NCBI GenBank assembly: GCA_033557465.1
Contig: CM066031.1
Span: 1,067,062,444-1,067,126,443 of the forward strand
From: Ichthyophis bannanicus
Taxonomy: Eukaryota > Chordata > Amphibia > Gymnophiona > Ichthyophiidae
Reading direction: 5' to 3'
Length of the DNA: 64,000 bases
The position numbers and the translations under genes were made by a program. The notes beneath the pieces are model-generated. The model saw only the letters and a program-made list of their open reading frames with translations, made no database searches and was not told the origin of the DNA. Each line of letters opens with the position of its first letter. Position 1 is the first letter of the stretch. Positions 21,028 through 31,119 of this stretch are shown one piece after another.

Positions 21028-21480
21028 TTAGTTTGATTGTTGATATTTCTTTGTATTCATTCATCTCAGACTGTGTATGTCTTTTGAACTACGTATTATG
21101 ATTGCATTTATGATATAATTTTAAAAAAAAGTTCATATTTTTATGTTGGTTTCTGATTTTATTTCCAATATGTATAATTAGATGCATTTTTATGTATCAG
21201 TATATATGTACCAAAGTTTGTTCTCAATCCAATTTTTGCCCCTTGTTCATTTGTCTATTTTATTATGGTGTTTTTAATGTATATTGTTTATTATTTTGTT
21301 TTTAGCCAATTTTAGCCCCTGAAGAAGGCTTTACGAAACACGGCCTGTGTCGGGCCTTGGCTGATATTTATTTGAATAAACAAACATTTTCTTCCATTGC
21401 AATCCATGGTTTGTACTGGTCTCTGTTATTGCGCATGGATAAGTGGCTTCCTTGTTGGACTTCAAGCCAAGTGGAAGACA
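21028..21480 (+). mobile_element. Hammerhead-bearing repeat inserted in D3
   Basis: An AT-rich block (21028-21300) is followed by a well-formed hammerhead motif (21304-21362). A downstream stretch TTTGAATAAACAAACATTTTC ... CCATGGTTTGTACTGG comes next. It resembles the minus-strand reading of 16440-16620 in layout: CTGAAGAAGGC motif, a TTGAATAA segment, and a CCATGG-TACT segment. It interrupts D3 at the RT catalytic motif. Class: Penelope-like or another ribozyme-bearing retroelement, inferred from the ribozyme. There is no coding sequence. Confidence 0.5.
21304..21362 (+). ncRNA. Hammerhead ribozyme (type I, short stem III)
   Basis: All core elements are present in order: CTGAAGA (21319-21325), stem II segment (21326-21334), GAA (21335-21337), stem III ACAC/GTGT (21338-21341 with 21347-21350) closed by loop GGCCT, and cleavage nucleotide C (21351) after GTGT, making the GUC triplet. 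Stem I is GCCC/GGGC (21315-21318 with 21352-21355) plus a perfect outer helix AGCCAA/TTGGCT (21304-21309 with 21357-21362) across an internal loop. Stem II is the weak part: its GGC lacks a good partner. Penelope-like elements and retrozymes carry such minimal hammerheads. Confidence 0.75.
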
Positions 21481-22235
21481 GGGGGAGGGAGGGTTGAGAG
21501 CGCGAGCGAGATATGTCCCCTTCTAGCTTCCCCAAAATGAAACTCAGAGAAAAAAACCCAGCAAAATGAACGGAAAAGGCTAAAGAAAACTAAAAAGAAA
21601 ACCCTTCTATTCACACTATCTTCCCTTTTAAGTGGCAGGCCGAAAGTAAGATGATCGCCATGAGCACAACTCCCGGGAAAATAGGAGCCGCGCAGTTATA
21701 GGCTTACCCAGCAGAGAAGGCAGATAAACTGAAACCACTCTGCACTTTCCTGCGCTGCCACACTGTTAGGTCTCTGCCACGCGGTGCAATAAAGGCCGCC
21801 GCCCACACAAGTCGGGCCTGAAGCATGTTCCACACACCTGATTGACTGCTCACGGAGGGACCCCAAATACCTGCAATGAGGCTGTCCTCTGGCTCCGATT
21901 ACACATCGAAGTACTCTTCCAACTACCTTGCGCTCAGCCAAGATAGAGAGCTTCGGCAGTGAGGAGAGCTGACTGGGAGCTGTGAGTCCCTTGCACTGAA
22001 CAGGTACCCTTGTAGGCCTTCACCTACAGCGGCTCCTCACCCAATAACAGGTTTGGGAGCCGCAAAGACCCAGTATGCTCAAGGCTTCCTTAGGGGAGAG
22101 GGATCTTCCCCAGCTGTAAGCTATACGGGAGAGCCCCCTAGTCCTCTCTGCATTTTTTTCCAACTTGCCCAGAAAAATAAAAACAGCACCACCTCAACAA
22201 GGGAATAAATGAAACAAGGGAATAAAGCCTATCTC

Positions 22236-22439
22236 CTTAGTTGTCCCTTCAGTGAGTCTGGCACAATGGCTCACTAACTCCTCCAGCTGCTTGGAGACTG
22301 AGTATATTGGGGCTGGTAGGTGGTGCCAGCTGTATAAGTACACTAGTATCATCAGAAATATGACATGCTCAGTCTCCAAGCTGCTGGAAGAGGTACACTA
22401 ACCAGAGGTGCGGGACTGGACTGGAGGGACGATTAGGAA
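22236..22439 (-). repeat. D3 gag-side terminal repeat
   Basis: This is the inverted partner of 18358-18560, ending GGAGGGACGATTAGGAA. It includes the internal inverted pair CAGCTGCTTGGAGACTGAG (22282) and CTCAGTCTCCAAGCTGCTG (22367). Confidence 0.85.
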
Positions 22440-22780
22440 CATGTTTTACACATGCAGTTTGGATATTTGTTTTACCCAAGATTATCCTTTTCCTAGACTT
22501 GGAAAATAGACATTGTTTTTATTATTCCTAGGGGCATATTAGTATGCTCCATCAGCCTTATTTTTTCAGAATGTTTTACGGTTGGTTTATGAACATATTA
22601 ATGCATACTTTACTTTTTATGGTTTTTCTCCATTTATCACTATTTGTTGTTTTTTTATATAATTTATTGACTTTTAGTGTTTTATATTTGTATTTGAGGC
22701 TTGTACCTCCTGAAGGTGGCGTTAGATGAAACACGTTGGGGTGTTTTCTACTATAAAGCTGCTTAAACCTACTATTATTT
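22440..22780 (+). mobile_element. AT-rich repeat with degenerate hammerhead-like motif
   Basis: AT-rich DNA leads to CTCCTGAAGGTGGCG and GATGAAACACGTTGGGGTGTTTT (22706-22746). This keeps CTGAAG, GAAACAC and GTGT in hammerhead order, but A9 is G and no stem I pairs. It is a decayed member of the class seen at 21304 and 16562, and it abuts the right end of D3. Confidence 0.4.
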
Positions 22781-22999
22781 GTGCACCTGCTACTCCCTTG
22801 CAGGTGTACGTGCTCTCCTTTGGATCTCTGGAGCAGAGCCCAGCCATAGAGGTTTCGACTGGGAGAGTTGAAGCAGAAGAGAAAACCACGGCTGTCTGGG
22901 CCAATATGGTACGATGAGTATAATAGTACCATGTCTGGAGTTTCATCAGGATCTTTGCTATGAGAGGTATAGGAGGATATGCGAATAGCAGGCCCCTCC

Positions 23000-24640
23000 C
23001 TCAGTGCAGGAAGAAAGCATCAGACGCCAGCCTGATGCGCAAGGTGACTCTGGAGCAGAACTGATCCACTTGAGCGTTTTATTGTGTGATGAACAGGTCT
23101 ATCAAGGAGGTACTCCACTTCTGAAAGATGTGAGCCGCCATGTCCCTGTCCATTGTGCATTCATACAGCTAGAAGACACAACTCAGCTAGTCTGCCAGGG
23201 TATTCTGCTCCCCTGGCAGATATGTGGCCATGAGCTCCATCCCATAAGTGATAGTGAACCTCCACAACTAGTCTGTTTCCCAGCATAGAAGAAACTGTGC
23301 CCCCCTGCTTATTTATGTAGTACATCACAACCTCATTGCCATGATTCAGACCGACAATCTGGATGGCTAGTTGATCTTGGAAAGCCCCGAGGACATTCGC
23401 TATGGCTTTCAATTCCAAGAAGTTGATCTGGTGCAGGCTTTCCTGTTCGAATTAGACAACATGTGTGCGAAGGCCATACAGATGCACTCCCTACCCCAGC
23501 CTGAACGTGTCTACTGTCAATGTTCTCTGAGGTGATGCCTTCTGAAAAGGGAGACACTTAAGCAGGTTCTGAGGATCCAGCCACCAGTGCAGGGACTGAA
23601 CGAGAGGACTGGTGACAGCCACTCGATCCCAAAGGTGGCTGGTGGCCTGGTTCCACTGAGTTCTCAGTGTGCATTGAGCTTGTCTCATAGAAAGATGAGC
23701 CATGGGTGTGATGTGTGCAGTGGAAGCCACTTAGCTGACAACAGTCGGCAACCCACGAGCTGTTGCTTGATGACTTTGCTGAGTATCTCAGACCAAGGCC
23801 GTCAATCTCTGGAGATGGTCTCGCAGGGCTGGGTCGAGGACAGCTCCTATGAACTCCAGATGTTGGGTGGGCTGAAGGTGGGACTTCAAGTAATTGACTA
23901 CAAGCCCCAAACAACTCTAGCACCTGAATGGTCAACCATGTTGATTGCTGGACTCCCTTTGGAATGGTGCTTTTTATGAGCCAGTTGTCCAGATAAGGAA
24001 AGACAAAGACCCCTAGAATTCTGAGATAGGCTCCCACCACCATGAGGCACTTTGCGAAGACTTGGGTCACCAAGGCCAGCCTGAAAGGTAGTGCTCGCTA
24101 CTGAAAGTGCTTTCCTGTCAGGACGAATCCGATACCTCCTGTGAGCAGGATGGATCAGTACGTTGATTACGCATCCTTTAGATCCAGAGAACCTAACCAA
24201 TCATCCTTCTGAAGATAAGGAAGCAGCATACCTGGAGACACCATCTTGAATTTTTCTCACACCAGAAAGGTGTTGAGGTTTCTGGAGTCCAGGATGGGCC
24301 GGAATCCACCCATCCTTTTGAAGACAAGTACCTGGAGTAAAAACCCCATTTGATCTGCTCCTGCGGCACAGGCTTGATAGAAAGATTGGCCAAACGGGAG
24401 GAGATTTTTCCCTGGAAGAGGAGATTTAGATGCAGAGGGTCAAGGGGATACGCCCTCAGGGGACAATGTGGTGGCAGCTTGGTGAAGTGCAACACATAGC
24501 TGCTTTGAACTATTTGTAGCACCCATGAGTCTGAAGTTATGAGAGGCCACCTGTGGGCAAAAAGAGTGAGCCGTTCCCCTCTGCTGACACTGGCAGACTG
24601 GCTATGCTCCGGAGAAACCAGTAAAAACCCCACTCCCAGC
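23000..24640 (-). pseudogene. D4 reverse transcriptase and RNase H
   Basis: Frames 24633-24193, 24200-23898, 24073-23558 and 23418-23161 align in order with D7's RT. Landmarks: L-H-F-T-K-L-P-P-H (24490), V-L-I-H-P-A-H-R-R (about 24140), V-F-A-K-C-L-M-V-V (about 24060), F-P-Y-L-D-N-W-L-I-K (about 23980-24010), and the RNase H part L-E-L-K-A-I-A with Y-Y-I-N-K-Q-G-G-T (23320-23300). The second catalytic Asp of Y-L-D-D is replaced by Asn, and several frameshifts occur, so it is inactive. Confidence 0.75.
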
Positions 24641-24849
24641 TTTGGTTGCGGGGCAGGTTGGGTCTTTTCAAGTTTCTCTCAATGCTGTGGGCGAGGATCT
24701 GCGTTTTCTGCAGAGAGGTTTGAAGACCATGGAAATACCTGCATCTACACTGGTAGCAGGTCTTTTTTCTGGCCTCCACCTTGATATCCACTGCAATAGG
24801 CAGCTGGTTCAGACATGCGCCTCGAGAGCCCAATGAGGGTGACATGCTG

Positions 24850-25845
24850 CTTCTCTATAATGCCAGTCGCCGTCTCCTCCACTTGCTCTTTGAAGAAGTT
24901 CTAATTCCGGCATAGCACGTCCACAAGCTTATTTTGCACCGACTGTTCCAGGTCAGAAGACTGAAGCCAGGCAAGTCTGCGGGCTCAAATGCCCATTCCA
25001 CCATTCTGGACACCATCTCAAAGATGTCGTAGTTTGCCCAGACCAGGAACTCTGAGCAGTCCTTGGTCCACCAGGACACAGTAGTGCTCTAGCTTCTCCA
25101 AGGAAGAACTGGCGCAGGTTGGTGAGATCACACATGATTTTCAAGAACATGCTCATGTAGAGCTGGGTAAGAATGTATTTGTGCTGTGAGCATGGAGCTC
25201 TGGAGGCTCCTCCTTCCAAAGCAATCCAACGTCCGAGCCTCCTTACTCAGGGGCATCAAGGAATGAGTCTTTGTGCTCTTAATCTCTTGAGGGCAGACTC
25301 CACCACTAAAGAGTGGTGTAGAAGCTGAGGTTCCTCAAAACCAAAGAGCTCTTTGAACCCTGTACATAGAGTCCAGCCTCCTATTAACCAGTGGCACAGA
25401 AGGGATCCTCCCACATTCTCATCTATAGCTGCTGTAGGATGCGGTGTATTAGTACCATCAGTGCTACCTTAGGGGCAGAGGAGTACTGGAGAGTCTCCAA
25501 CTCCTCTGCCCTGGGCTCATCCTCCGTCTCCAGTGAGAACAGAATGGCCTTGGCCATATCCCTCACAAAATCTTGAAAGGACATGTCCTCCGGAAGAGAC
25601 TTCCACTGTTCATGCAGAGAGCAGGGATCTGACAGGAGCTCAGGAGACCTACCCTCTGACAAAATCGCCAATTCCACATCGGTCACTTAGCCATCAGAGT
25701 CAGACTCCGAAAGAAAGTCGAAGTACCTTTGAGGCTCTGCCTAGAGCTCCTTTCTGCCTCGAGGGGAGCAAAACCTTCTATGGGACAAATGACACATTGA
25801 GGACTTCAGAGGTTTCAGAGGGGCATCAGAACCAGAGATATACTG
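24850..25845 (-). pseudogene. D4 gag remnant
   Basis: Frame 25686-25423 reads E-L-A-I-L-S-E-G, P-E-D-M-S-F-Q-D-F-V-R-D-M-A-K-A, E-P-R-A-E-E-L-E-T-L-Q-Y and I-H-R-I-L-Q-Q, parallel to D7 gag (L-S-F-Q-D-F-I-R-E ... L-D-I-L-Q-Y ... I-H-E-I-L-Y-D). Between 25400 and 24850 fragments of the Q-A-S-D-L-E/W-V-Q gag region occur in shifted frames. No zinc-ribbon start is visible. Confidence 0.65.
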
Positions 25846-25849
25846 TTTG

Positions 25850-26155
25850 ATCATATCACCCCTTTGTCCACTTCCACTGGCTCCCCATCTAATATATTCA
25901 TGCTAAGATATTCACTTTGGTACACAAATCCATTCACACAAACACCTCAATACCTCTCTTGACTCTATCCATTTCCACACGCCATCTCGCAGCCTGCGCT
26001 CTATCCATTTAAACCACTTACACCTTCCTCCAACCTGCCAATTGTTATAGTTCCTTTCCTCTCTGGCACCAGTCACTTTCCTGATTTATTTTGTAAATCA
26101 CCCTGATGTTTTGAAGGCCACGGTTCATTAAGAATCACAATAAAGACAAAAGAAA
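25850..26155 (+). mobile_element. L2-like LINE 3' end, degraded
   Basis: The plus-strand translation near 25855-25960 (H-L-T-P-L-S-T-S-T-G-S-P then Y-T-N-P-F-T-Q-T-P-Q-Y-L-S) resembles the C-terminal region of L2-type reverse transcriptases. The DNA ends with TGTAAATCACCCTGATG ... CACAATAAAGA, a degraded form of the tail at 2237, 9385 and elsewhere. This link is why those tails are called L2-like. Confidence 0.5.
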
Positions 26156-26482
26156 AGGAAAGTTACCAAAAAAGAGCACTGGAACCAAAGGCGGCACTAA
26201 CATGAAACTTGCCAGGAAAGCCCCCAAAGGGGAAGAAAACCACATTTAACAGCAAAAAACCAAAACATCCATGGGACTCTGCGGAAAAACAAAGACTGGA
26301 GAAGATGACACCACAGCGGCAAGTGGGAAGGCAGACACACAGACATGGTGCAGCCTCCCCAATGCTTCTAATAATGTACCCGCATGAGGCTCCATCAGAG
26401 AAATCACTCATACATGAGGACTTACTTCTCGTAGTTCAGTGTAACTGCTCACACAAGACATTTCCACAGTGAAGAATTAAGA
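26156..26482. other. Non-coding spacer
   Basis: Nothing recognisable is seen; an 87-codon plus-strand ORF and an 82-codon minus-strand ORF have no motif. Confidence 0.5.
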
Positions 26483-26800
26483 ACATAAGATATGCTATAC
26501 TAGGTCAGATCAAAGGTCCATCAAGCCCAGTATCCTGTTTCCTACAGTAGCAAATCCAGGTCACAAGTACCTATCAGGTTCCTAAAAGGTAGACCAATTC
26601 CCTGCAGCTTATCCCAGATATAAAAAGTTGATTTCCCAGGTCCATTTTAATAATGATTTATGGACTTTTCTTCCAAGGAACTTGTCCACACTTTTTTTAA
26701 AGCCAGCTGTACTAACAGCTTTTACTACATCCTCCGGCAAAGAATTTCAGATTATGCAACTCCCTCTCTCATTTAAATTGGGCCACCTTGTTTGTATCTT
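26483..26800 (-). mobile_element. CR1 LINE 3' tail, old copy
   Basis: It starts AAGAACATAAGATATGC and continues with GTCCATCAAGCCCAGTATCCTGTTTCC, CAAATCCAGGTCACAAGTACC and CCTCCGGCAAAGAATTTCAG. It aligns with the tails at 37620 and 59943 and extends into the last RT codons in minus orientation. It is more diverged than those two, hence older. Confidence 0.85.
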
Positions 26801-27691
26801 ATGTATGTGTAAGAAACCCCGGACCCTGGAGAGTTGTTTGATTCAATAAATTAATGTTACCGATTAAGAATATTTTTCAAGGCCTGCTTACAGTATATAA
26901 GTCATACTACAGTGATTTCTCAGAGCTGGTTTTTAAATACGAGTTGGAGAGATGGAGAAAGCATTCAAGATGATTTTGTGAGAGGCAAGAAAAGGAAGGG
27001 ATCTAGAGCCATACTGCCACATCAAGCTGCAAACCTCTTCTATTTAAAACTAAAAACATCTAGTGGAATATCTTCTAGAAGTCAAGACCACCTGTAAATA
27101 TGCTATCAGGCAGATTCAAGGTAGCTATGGTTAAACTCTCAAAACCCAAGCTGTGACAGAGTGACTCGATGTTGAAATTCACAGTCTCTCCTATTGGCGA
27201 ACATTCTAGTGGGGGGGCCCAAGCAAAATTTTGCTGAGGGTCCCCCTATTTTTACCCCCCTCCGCAGTACACCCCCAACATCCCTGCCACTCTGCAGTGG
27301 CATGACCAACCCTACCCTGCTCAAGCGGCAGCGCAACAGCAGCAAAGGCCCTATGCGGCAAACTTACTTACATTTGTTTGCCGCACCGCCTCCATTCCAG
27401 GCCTGGAGGTGTTCCTCCCGAGCCAAAATCTCATGGTAAGGCTGTTATCACAAGACTTTGGCCCATGAACTAACAGCCAGGCCCAGAACAGAGTTAGCAT
27501 GGCAAGCAAAAGTACGTTTACCATGCTGCCATGTGGGACCCCTTCTTGCCCGGGCTCCTCCCCTCTCCCCCGCATTGAGGGGGCTGCTTGGGTGGAATTT
27601 ATGTCGTTGGGCTCTAAGCCTGCATGAACAATGTTGGAGAACTCTCCAGTCTGATTAGGTGGTCTTCATATGCAGACCAAAGGAAAGGAAA
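26801..27691. other. Non-coding DNA, no recognised element
   Basis: Nothing supportable. A G/C-run-rich piece (27210-27450) gives short ORFs on both strands without motifs. Confidence 0.5.
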
Positions 27692-28030
27692 CTAGACTTG
27701 CTTTGGACAACAGGGTTTTATGAGAATTATAGTCTCCTGGTACTGTTGGGGAGTTTTAGAAGAATTCTCATTCTGAGCGGAATCAGAGGATATGCATACA
27801 GAGGGCCATCCCCCTGACCCAGGAGGAATGCATGCAAGGCTAGTTTTCTCCACATCCCTATCCTGGGGAAAACTTAGGGACTTTTTCGTTTTTAGGCAAA
27901 ATAAGAGCCACCGTGTGCCCCAATCCTTAAAAATAATCCTCACTATCCCTGAGTCCAAAAGCCACTCATATGGAGTACATGGCTGGACGACTCAAGTGGT
28001 TGGTTTGATCTGTCTGCCAGGACATTGACT
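27692..28030 (-). pseudogene. DIRS fragment D5, RNase H/methylase-region relic
   Basis: Frame 27958-27692 aligns with the D7 segment just before its recombinase: an L-F-P-Q-D-R-D stretch, S-S-K-T-P-Q-Q-Y-Q-E-T-I-I-L-I-K-P and C-C-P-K-Q-V, against D7's I-P-K-T-L-F-K-L-Q-R-D-Q-G-T-M-I-L-I-A-P and H-W-P-R-Q-V-W. It is a short relic in the same orientation as all other DIRS copies. There are no termini. Confidence 0.5.
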
Positions 28031-28887
28031 TTTCCTATCAGTATTTCCTGATGGATCAAATTTCCTGACACCAGTATACCATTTTTTGATGCAAATTCAG
28101 CACTTTTAATTTTAAAAGTCCTTATTTATGTTGCCCCCTCATGAACTGGAGTTTTTTTGGAAACTGAGGGTGAAGGAGATCGATTTCAAAAGTTTCTCAA
28201 CATTTGACCACTAAAGATGGACTCAGGAAATTGTGTTACCAGCATGGCTCAGAAAGTCACCAAAACGCAATGCTCAGAGATTTAAGAAAATACAAGAAAA
28301 ATATCTATTTTCATGTCACACTTGGATACACAATGTAAGATTTTGTTTCAGACTTATTTAACACCAGCTTTATTGAATAAAAACAATCCAGCAGTACCAG
28401 ATGGCTGCTGGAGAAGTTGCATGGTCAAATACTTTTTTAAACATATGTGATAGGAGTGCCCTCAAGTGAAACTCTTCTGGCAATAATCACTTATGACATA
28501 ACAGAGTATAAACTCTTGTTTAATTGTAAGTTAATGATATTGGGATACAATGCTCTACATGTTTGGCGAATTATCTGCTTCTGGCTGCTTGCTCAAGAGG
28601 TGTGTTCCTAAAGGGCACATTTGGTTTGTTAGGGCACCTAAAAATCTAAAGTGATAGCAAGCTGCTTGTATGTACACATACCTGTGCATTAATCCACACA
28701 CCAATCAATTTGTGCACTTAAAGTTCTAATGCATGCCTAAAAACAGATATGTCAAATTAACAAAAATATGCCCAAAAATCTGAAAATAATTATTTTAAAC
28801 AAGCACTAATCCAACCTTATTTGGCCATGCAAACACTAGTGCTCGCTTCTCCATAGCAGTGAACTGGAAAAACCAACAACCACCTAG
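28031..28887. other. Non-coding DNA, nothing recognised
   Basis: AT-rich DNA without ORFs of interest or repeat boundaries that I can identify. Confidence 0.5.
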
Positions 28888-28895
28888 CTTTAAAG
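28888..28895. repeat. hAT target-site duplication, left
   Basis: CTTTAAAG, identical to 31051-31058. Confidence 0.9.
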
Positions 28896-30109
28896 CAGGG
28901 GTCTCAAACTCAAATTGCTTTGAGGGCCAAATGAGGACTTGTAGAGTAACCCGGGGGCCGCACAAGACGCAGGCCTCATTTGCATAAGGGCATCATTTGC
29001 ATAAATATTTGCATAATGTTACCATACACTAACTTTTAGTAAACATGCCTCTTAATGAGTGTATGGATAAAGAAAGACTAAAAGATTTCTACATTACTAT
29101 AAACCAGTGCCAACCGCCAGGCACATTAGGAACTACTAGAAACACTGCTCATTTAGAACCCATAGCAAACCTGCCGTGTCCTAACAGCACTACCAGGACT
29201 CACAAAGCACCATACCCTAACTATCAAAAGGCAACACTGCAAATATTAAATCAACACATTTCAGAGAATAACAATACATGACCTACTCGGGGAAAGAGAA
29301 CAAGTGGCAATGTCAAATAGGAATTACATAAACAGAATACCTCAGCTCAGTTACACATGCAGAACATAGACCATCACCAAACAAGGAATCACAATTTAGA
29401 AACAGGAAGACAATTAAACTGGGAACCCCAAAAGCCAAACTTAGAATGTACAACACTGTAGAAATAAAACTATACATTGATTTCCTCTTGTATTAAATAA
29501 AGTGCAGACGTTAAAGATGCACATTTCCAAGAGCTGACATATTTCAGTTAATAAATTCAAAATAAAGAGATATTTTTCTACCTTTTGTGCATTTTTTTTC
29601 AGTTGCAATTGTTCCATTCACTTTCTTCTGGTTTCTTTGTGTCTTCTGCTAACTCTCCATCGTCTGCTGTCCATTTGTCCTTTCTTCTTTCCTAGTTTTT
29701 TTCCATTCTCTCTACATCTGCTTTAACATACTAATCATTCTCCTTTTGCTCTTTCCTCATTCCTATTTCATCCACTCAAATTTTACCCCTCCATCCTCAA
29801 TCCCCACTTACTCTCCCAATACCCGGCCAATTGTAGATTTTTCTTCCCTCCCACACAAAATATATTTCCCCTCTCCATTTCACTCTCCCAGCCCCATCCC
29901 ATTCTAATCGTCCCCCAACATCAACTCCCTTCTAGCTCCTGCCCCACCCAGCATCCGCTCCCTTCTAGTCCCCGCATCATCAGCCCATTTCCAGTCCTAG
30001 CTCCCTCCCCTCACAGCCCATTTCCATTCCAAGCCCCCTTCCACTCAGCCCATTACCATTCCAAGACCCTGTCCCCATCAGCTATTTGCAGTTCAAGCTC
30101 CCCCTTCTA

Positions 30110-30520
30110 CTCGGCCCATTTCCAGTCATAGCACCCCCCCCCAGTCCATTACCAGTTCTAGCCCCCCCCTAGCCCATTATCGGTCCTAAGCCCCCCAACA
30201 GCCCACTTCCAGGCCTAACCCTTCCATCGCCCTATCTTCATTCTTAGCCCCCCCATAACCCCATTTCAGTCTTAGCCCCCCAATCAGACCACCTCCAGTC
30301 CTAACCCCCATCTGTCCATTACCAGTCCTAACCCCCATCACCCCATTTTCAGTACTACCCCCCCCAGCCACACATCAAGTCCTGCTCCCCCCCCACATCG
30401 TCCTGCTCCCCCCCCCACATCGTCCTGCTCCCCCCCCCCACATCGTCCTGCTCCCCTACCCACATCGTCCTGCTCCCCCCCCCCCCCATCAAGTCCTGCC
30501 CCCCCCCCGGGAAAATTAAA
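30110..30520. repeat. C-run-rich minisatellite
   Basis: Repeats of C-runs separated by short words. At 30365-30495 the unit is roughly CACATCGTCCTGCTC plus 6-10 C, repeated about four times. Further left, looser units carry AGCCCATTxCCAGTCCTA (30000-30350). Confidence 0.85.
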
Positions 30521-30532
30521 CTTAAAAAAAAA

Positions 30533-30957
30533 CAGCTTCTGCTGCTGCTGCCGCCGCTGCCGTGGCCGGCAATAGCAGCAATATCGCAAGTCCCGCGGGC
30601 TCCGTCCCCCCCCCCCTCCCTCCCTTCCTTCCCTTCCTTCCTGCTTGCCTGTCAGCCAGTTCTCCGCTTCGGCTTCGCCTTTCAGAGCCGCGAAGGGAGA
30701 GCTTCTCCCTCGTGACTCTGTTCAGCCCGCTGGGGCAGATGGGAAATTTCCCATCTGCCCCAGCGGGCTGAACAGAGTCGCGAGGGAGAAGCTCTCCCTT
30801 CGCGGCTCTGAAAGGCGAAGCCGAAGCGGAGAACTGGCAGGCAAGCAGGAAGGAAGAAGGGGGGGGGGGAGGGAGGGGAGCGGAGCGGAGCCCGCGGGAC
30901 TTGCGTTATTGCTGCTATTGCCGGCCACGGCAGCGGCGGCAGCAGCAGCAGAAGCCG
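30533..30957. repeat. Long near-perfect palindrome
   Basis: The centre is GGGAAA|TTTCCC (30741-30752). Each arm is about 210 bases. The inner 100 bases differ by a single substitution (CTCGTGACTC versus GAGTCGCGAG). The outer part has a few indels in C-runs and at GTCAGCCAG/CTGGCAGG. The arm tips are CAGCTTCTGCTGCTG and CAGCAGCAGAAGC. There is almost no spacer, so one strand could form a full cruciform. Confidence 0.9.
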
Positions 30958-31050
30958 GGGTGTTTTTTTTTTTCCCCCTTGCATCGCGGGCCGCACAAAG
31001 GACTCTCGCGGGCCGCATGCGGCCCGCGGGCCGCGTGTTTGAGACCCCTG

Positions 31051-31058
31051 CTTTAAAG
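31051..31058. repeat. hAT target-site duplication, right
   Basis: CTTTAAAG, identical to 28888-28895. Confidence 0.9.
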
Positions 31059-31119
31059 AATGGTATAGAAGGGCATGGTAGACTTATGAAATGAAGATGC
31101 TGACTACATTGTTCTAGAG

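Larger units (their letters stand above)
18358..22439 (-). mobile_element. DIRS copy D3, family A, internally deleted
   Basis: The termini are AAATTAGACTTACCTGC (18358) and GGGACGATTAGGAA (to 22439), in a clear inverted pair of about 200 bases. Inside are a recombinase (18852-19990), the methylase/RNase H region (19846-20540) and the C-terminal half of RT up to the catalytic block (about 21027). The N-terminal RT and gag are missing. A foreign insert of about 450 bases with a hammerhead ribozyme follows (21028-21480), then a GC-rich leader (21481-22230). The stretch 18560-18850, where D6 and D9 have their ICR, shows no clear ICR, only CTCCTCCGGTCC-like fragments. This copy could not be mobile by itself. 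Confidence 0.85.
22985..25845 (-). mobile_element. DIRS fragment D4, family B
   Basis: A degenerate minus-strand DIRS fragment without visible terminal repeats. In coding order it has a gag C-terminal-side block (25686-25423), more gag remnants (25400-24850), an RT (about 24640-23600) and an RNase H region (23560-23000). The sequence is closest to D7: the gag segment M-S-F-Q-D-F-V-R-D matches D7's L-S-F-Q-D-F-I-R-E, and the RT has F-P-Y-L-D-N-W-L-I against D7's F-P-Y-L-D-D-W-L-I. The recombinase has been lost. It is an old, truncated copy. Confidence 0.8.
28896..31050 (+). mobile_element. Non-autonomous hAT transposon with 8-bp target duplication
   Basis: The terminal inverted repeats are CAGGGGTCTCAAAC (28896) and GTTTGAGACCCCTG (ending 31050). 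They are flanked by a perfect 8-bp duplication CTTTAAAG at 28888-28895 and 31051-31058, as expected of hAT transposition. GGGCCGCACAA occurs near each end in the same orientation. Inside: AT-rich DNA with no transposase ORF (28950-29600), C/T-rich DNA (29600-30110), a C-run minisatellite (30110-30520) and a long palindrome (30533-30957). With no transposase it must have been moved in trans. The strand is arbitrary. Confidence 0.9.

Noticed and set aside
28896..31050. A retroviral or LTR element between 28.9 and 31.05 kb
   Set aside because: The ends are inverted, not direct, and the 8-bp duplication fits hAT; there is no coding sequence.
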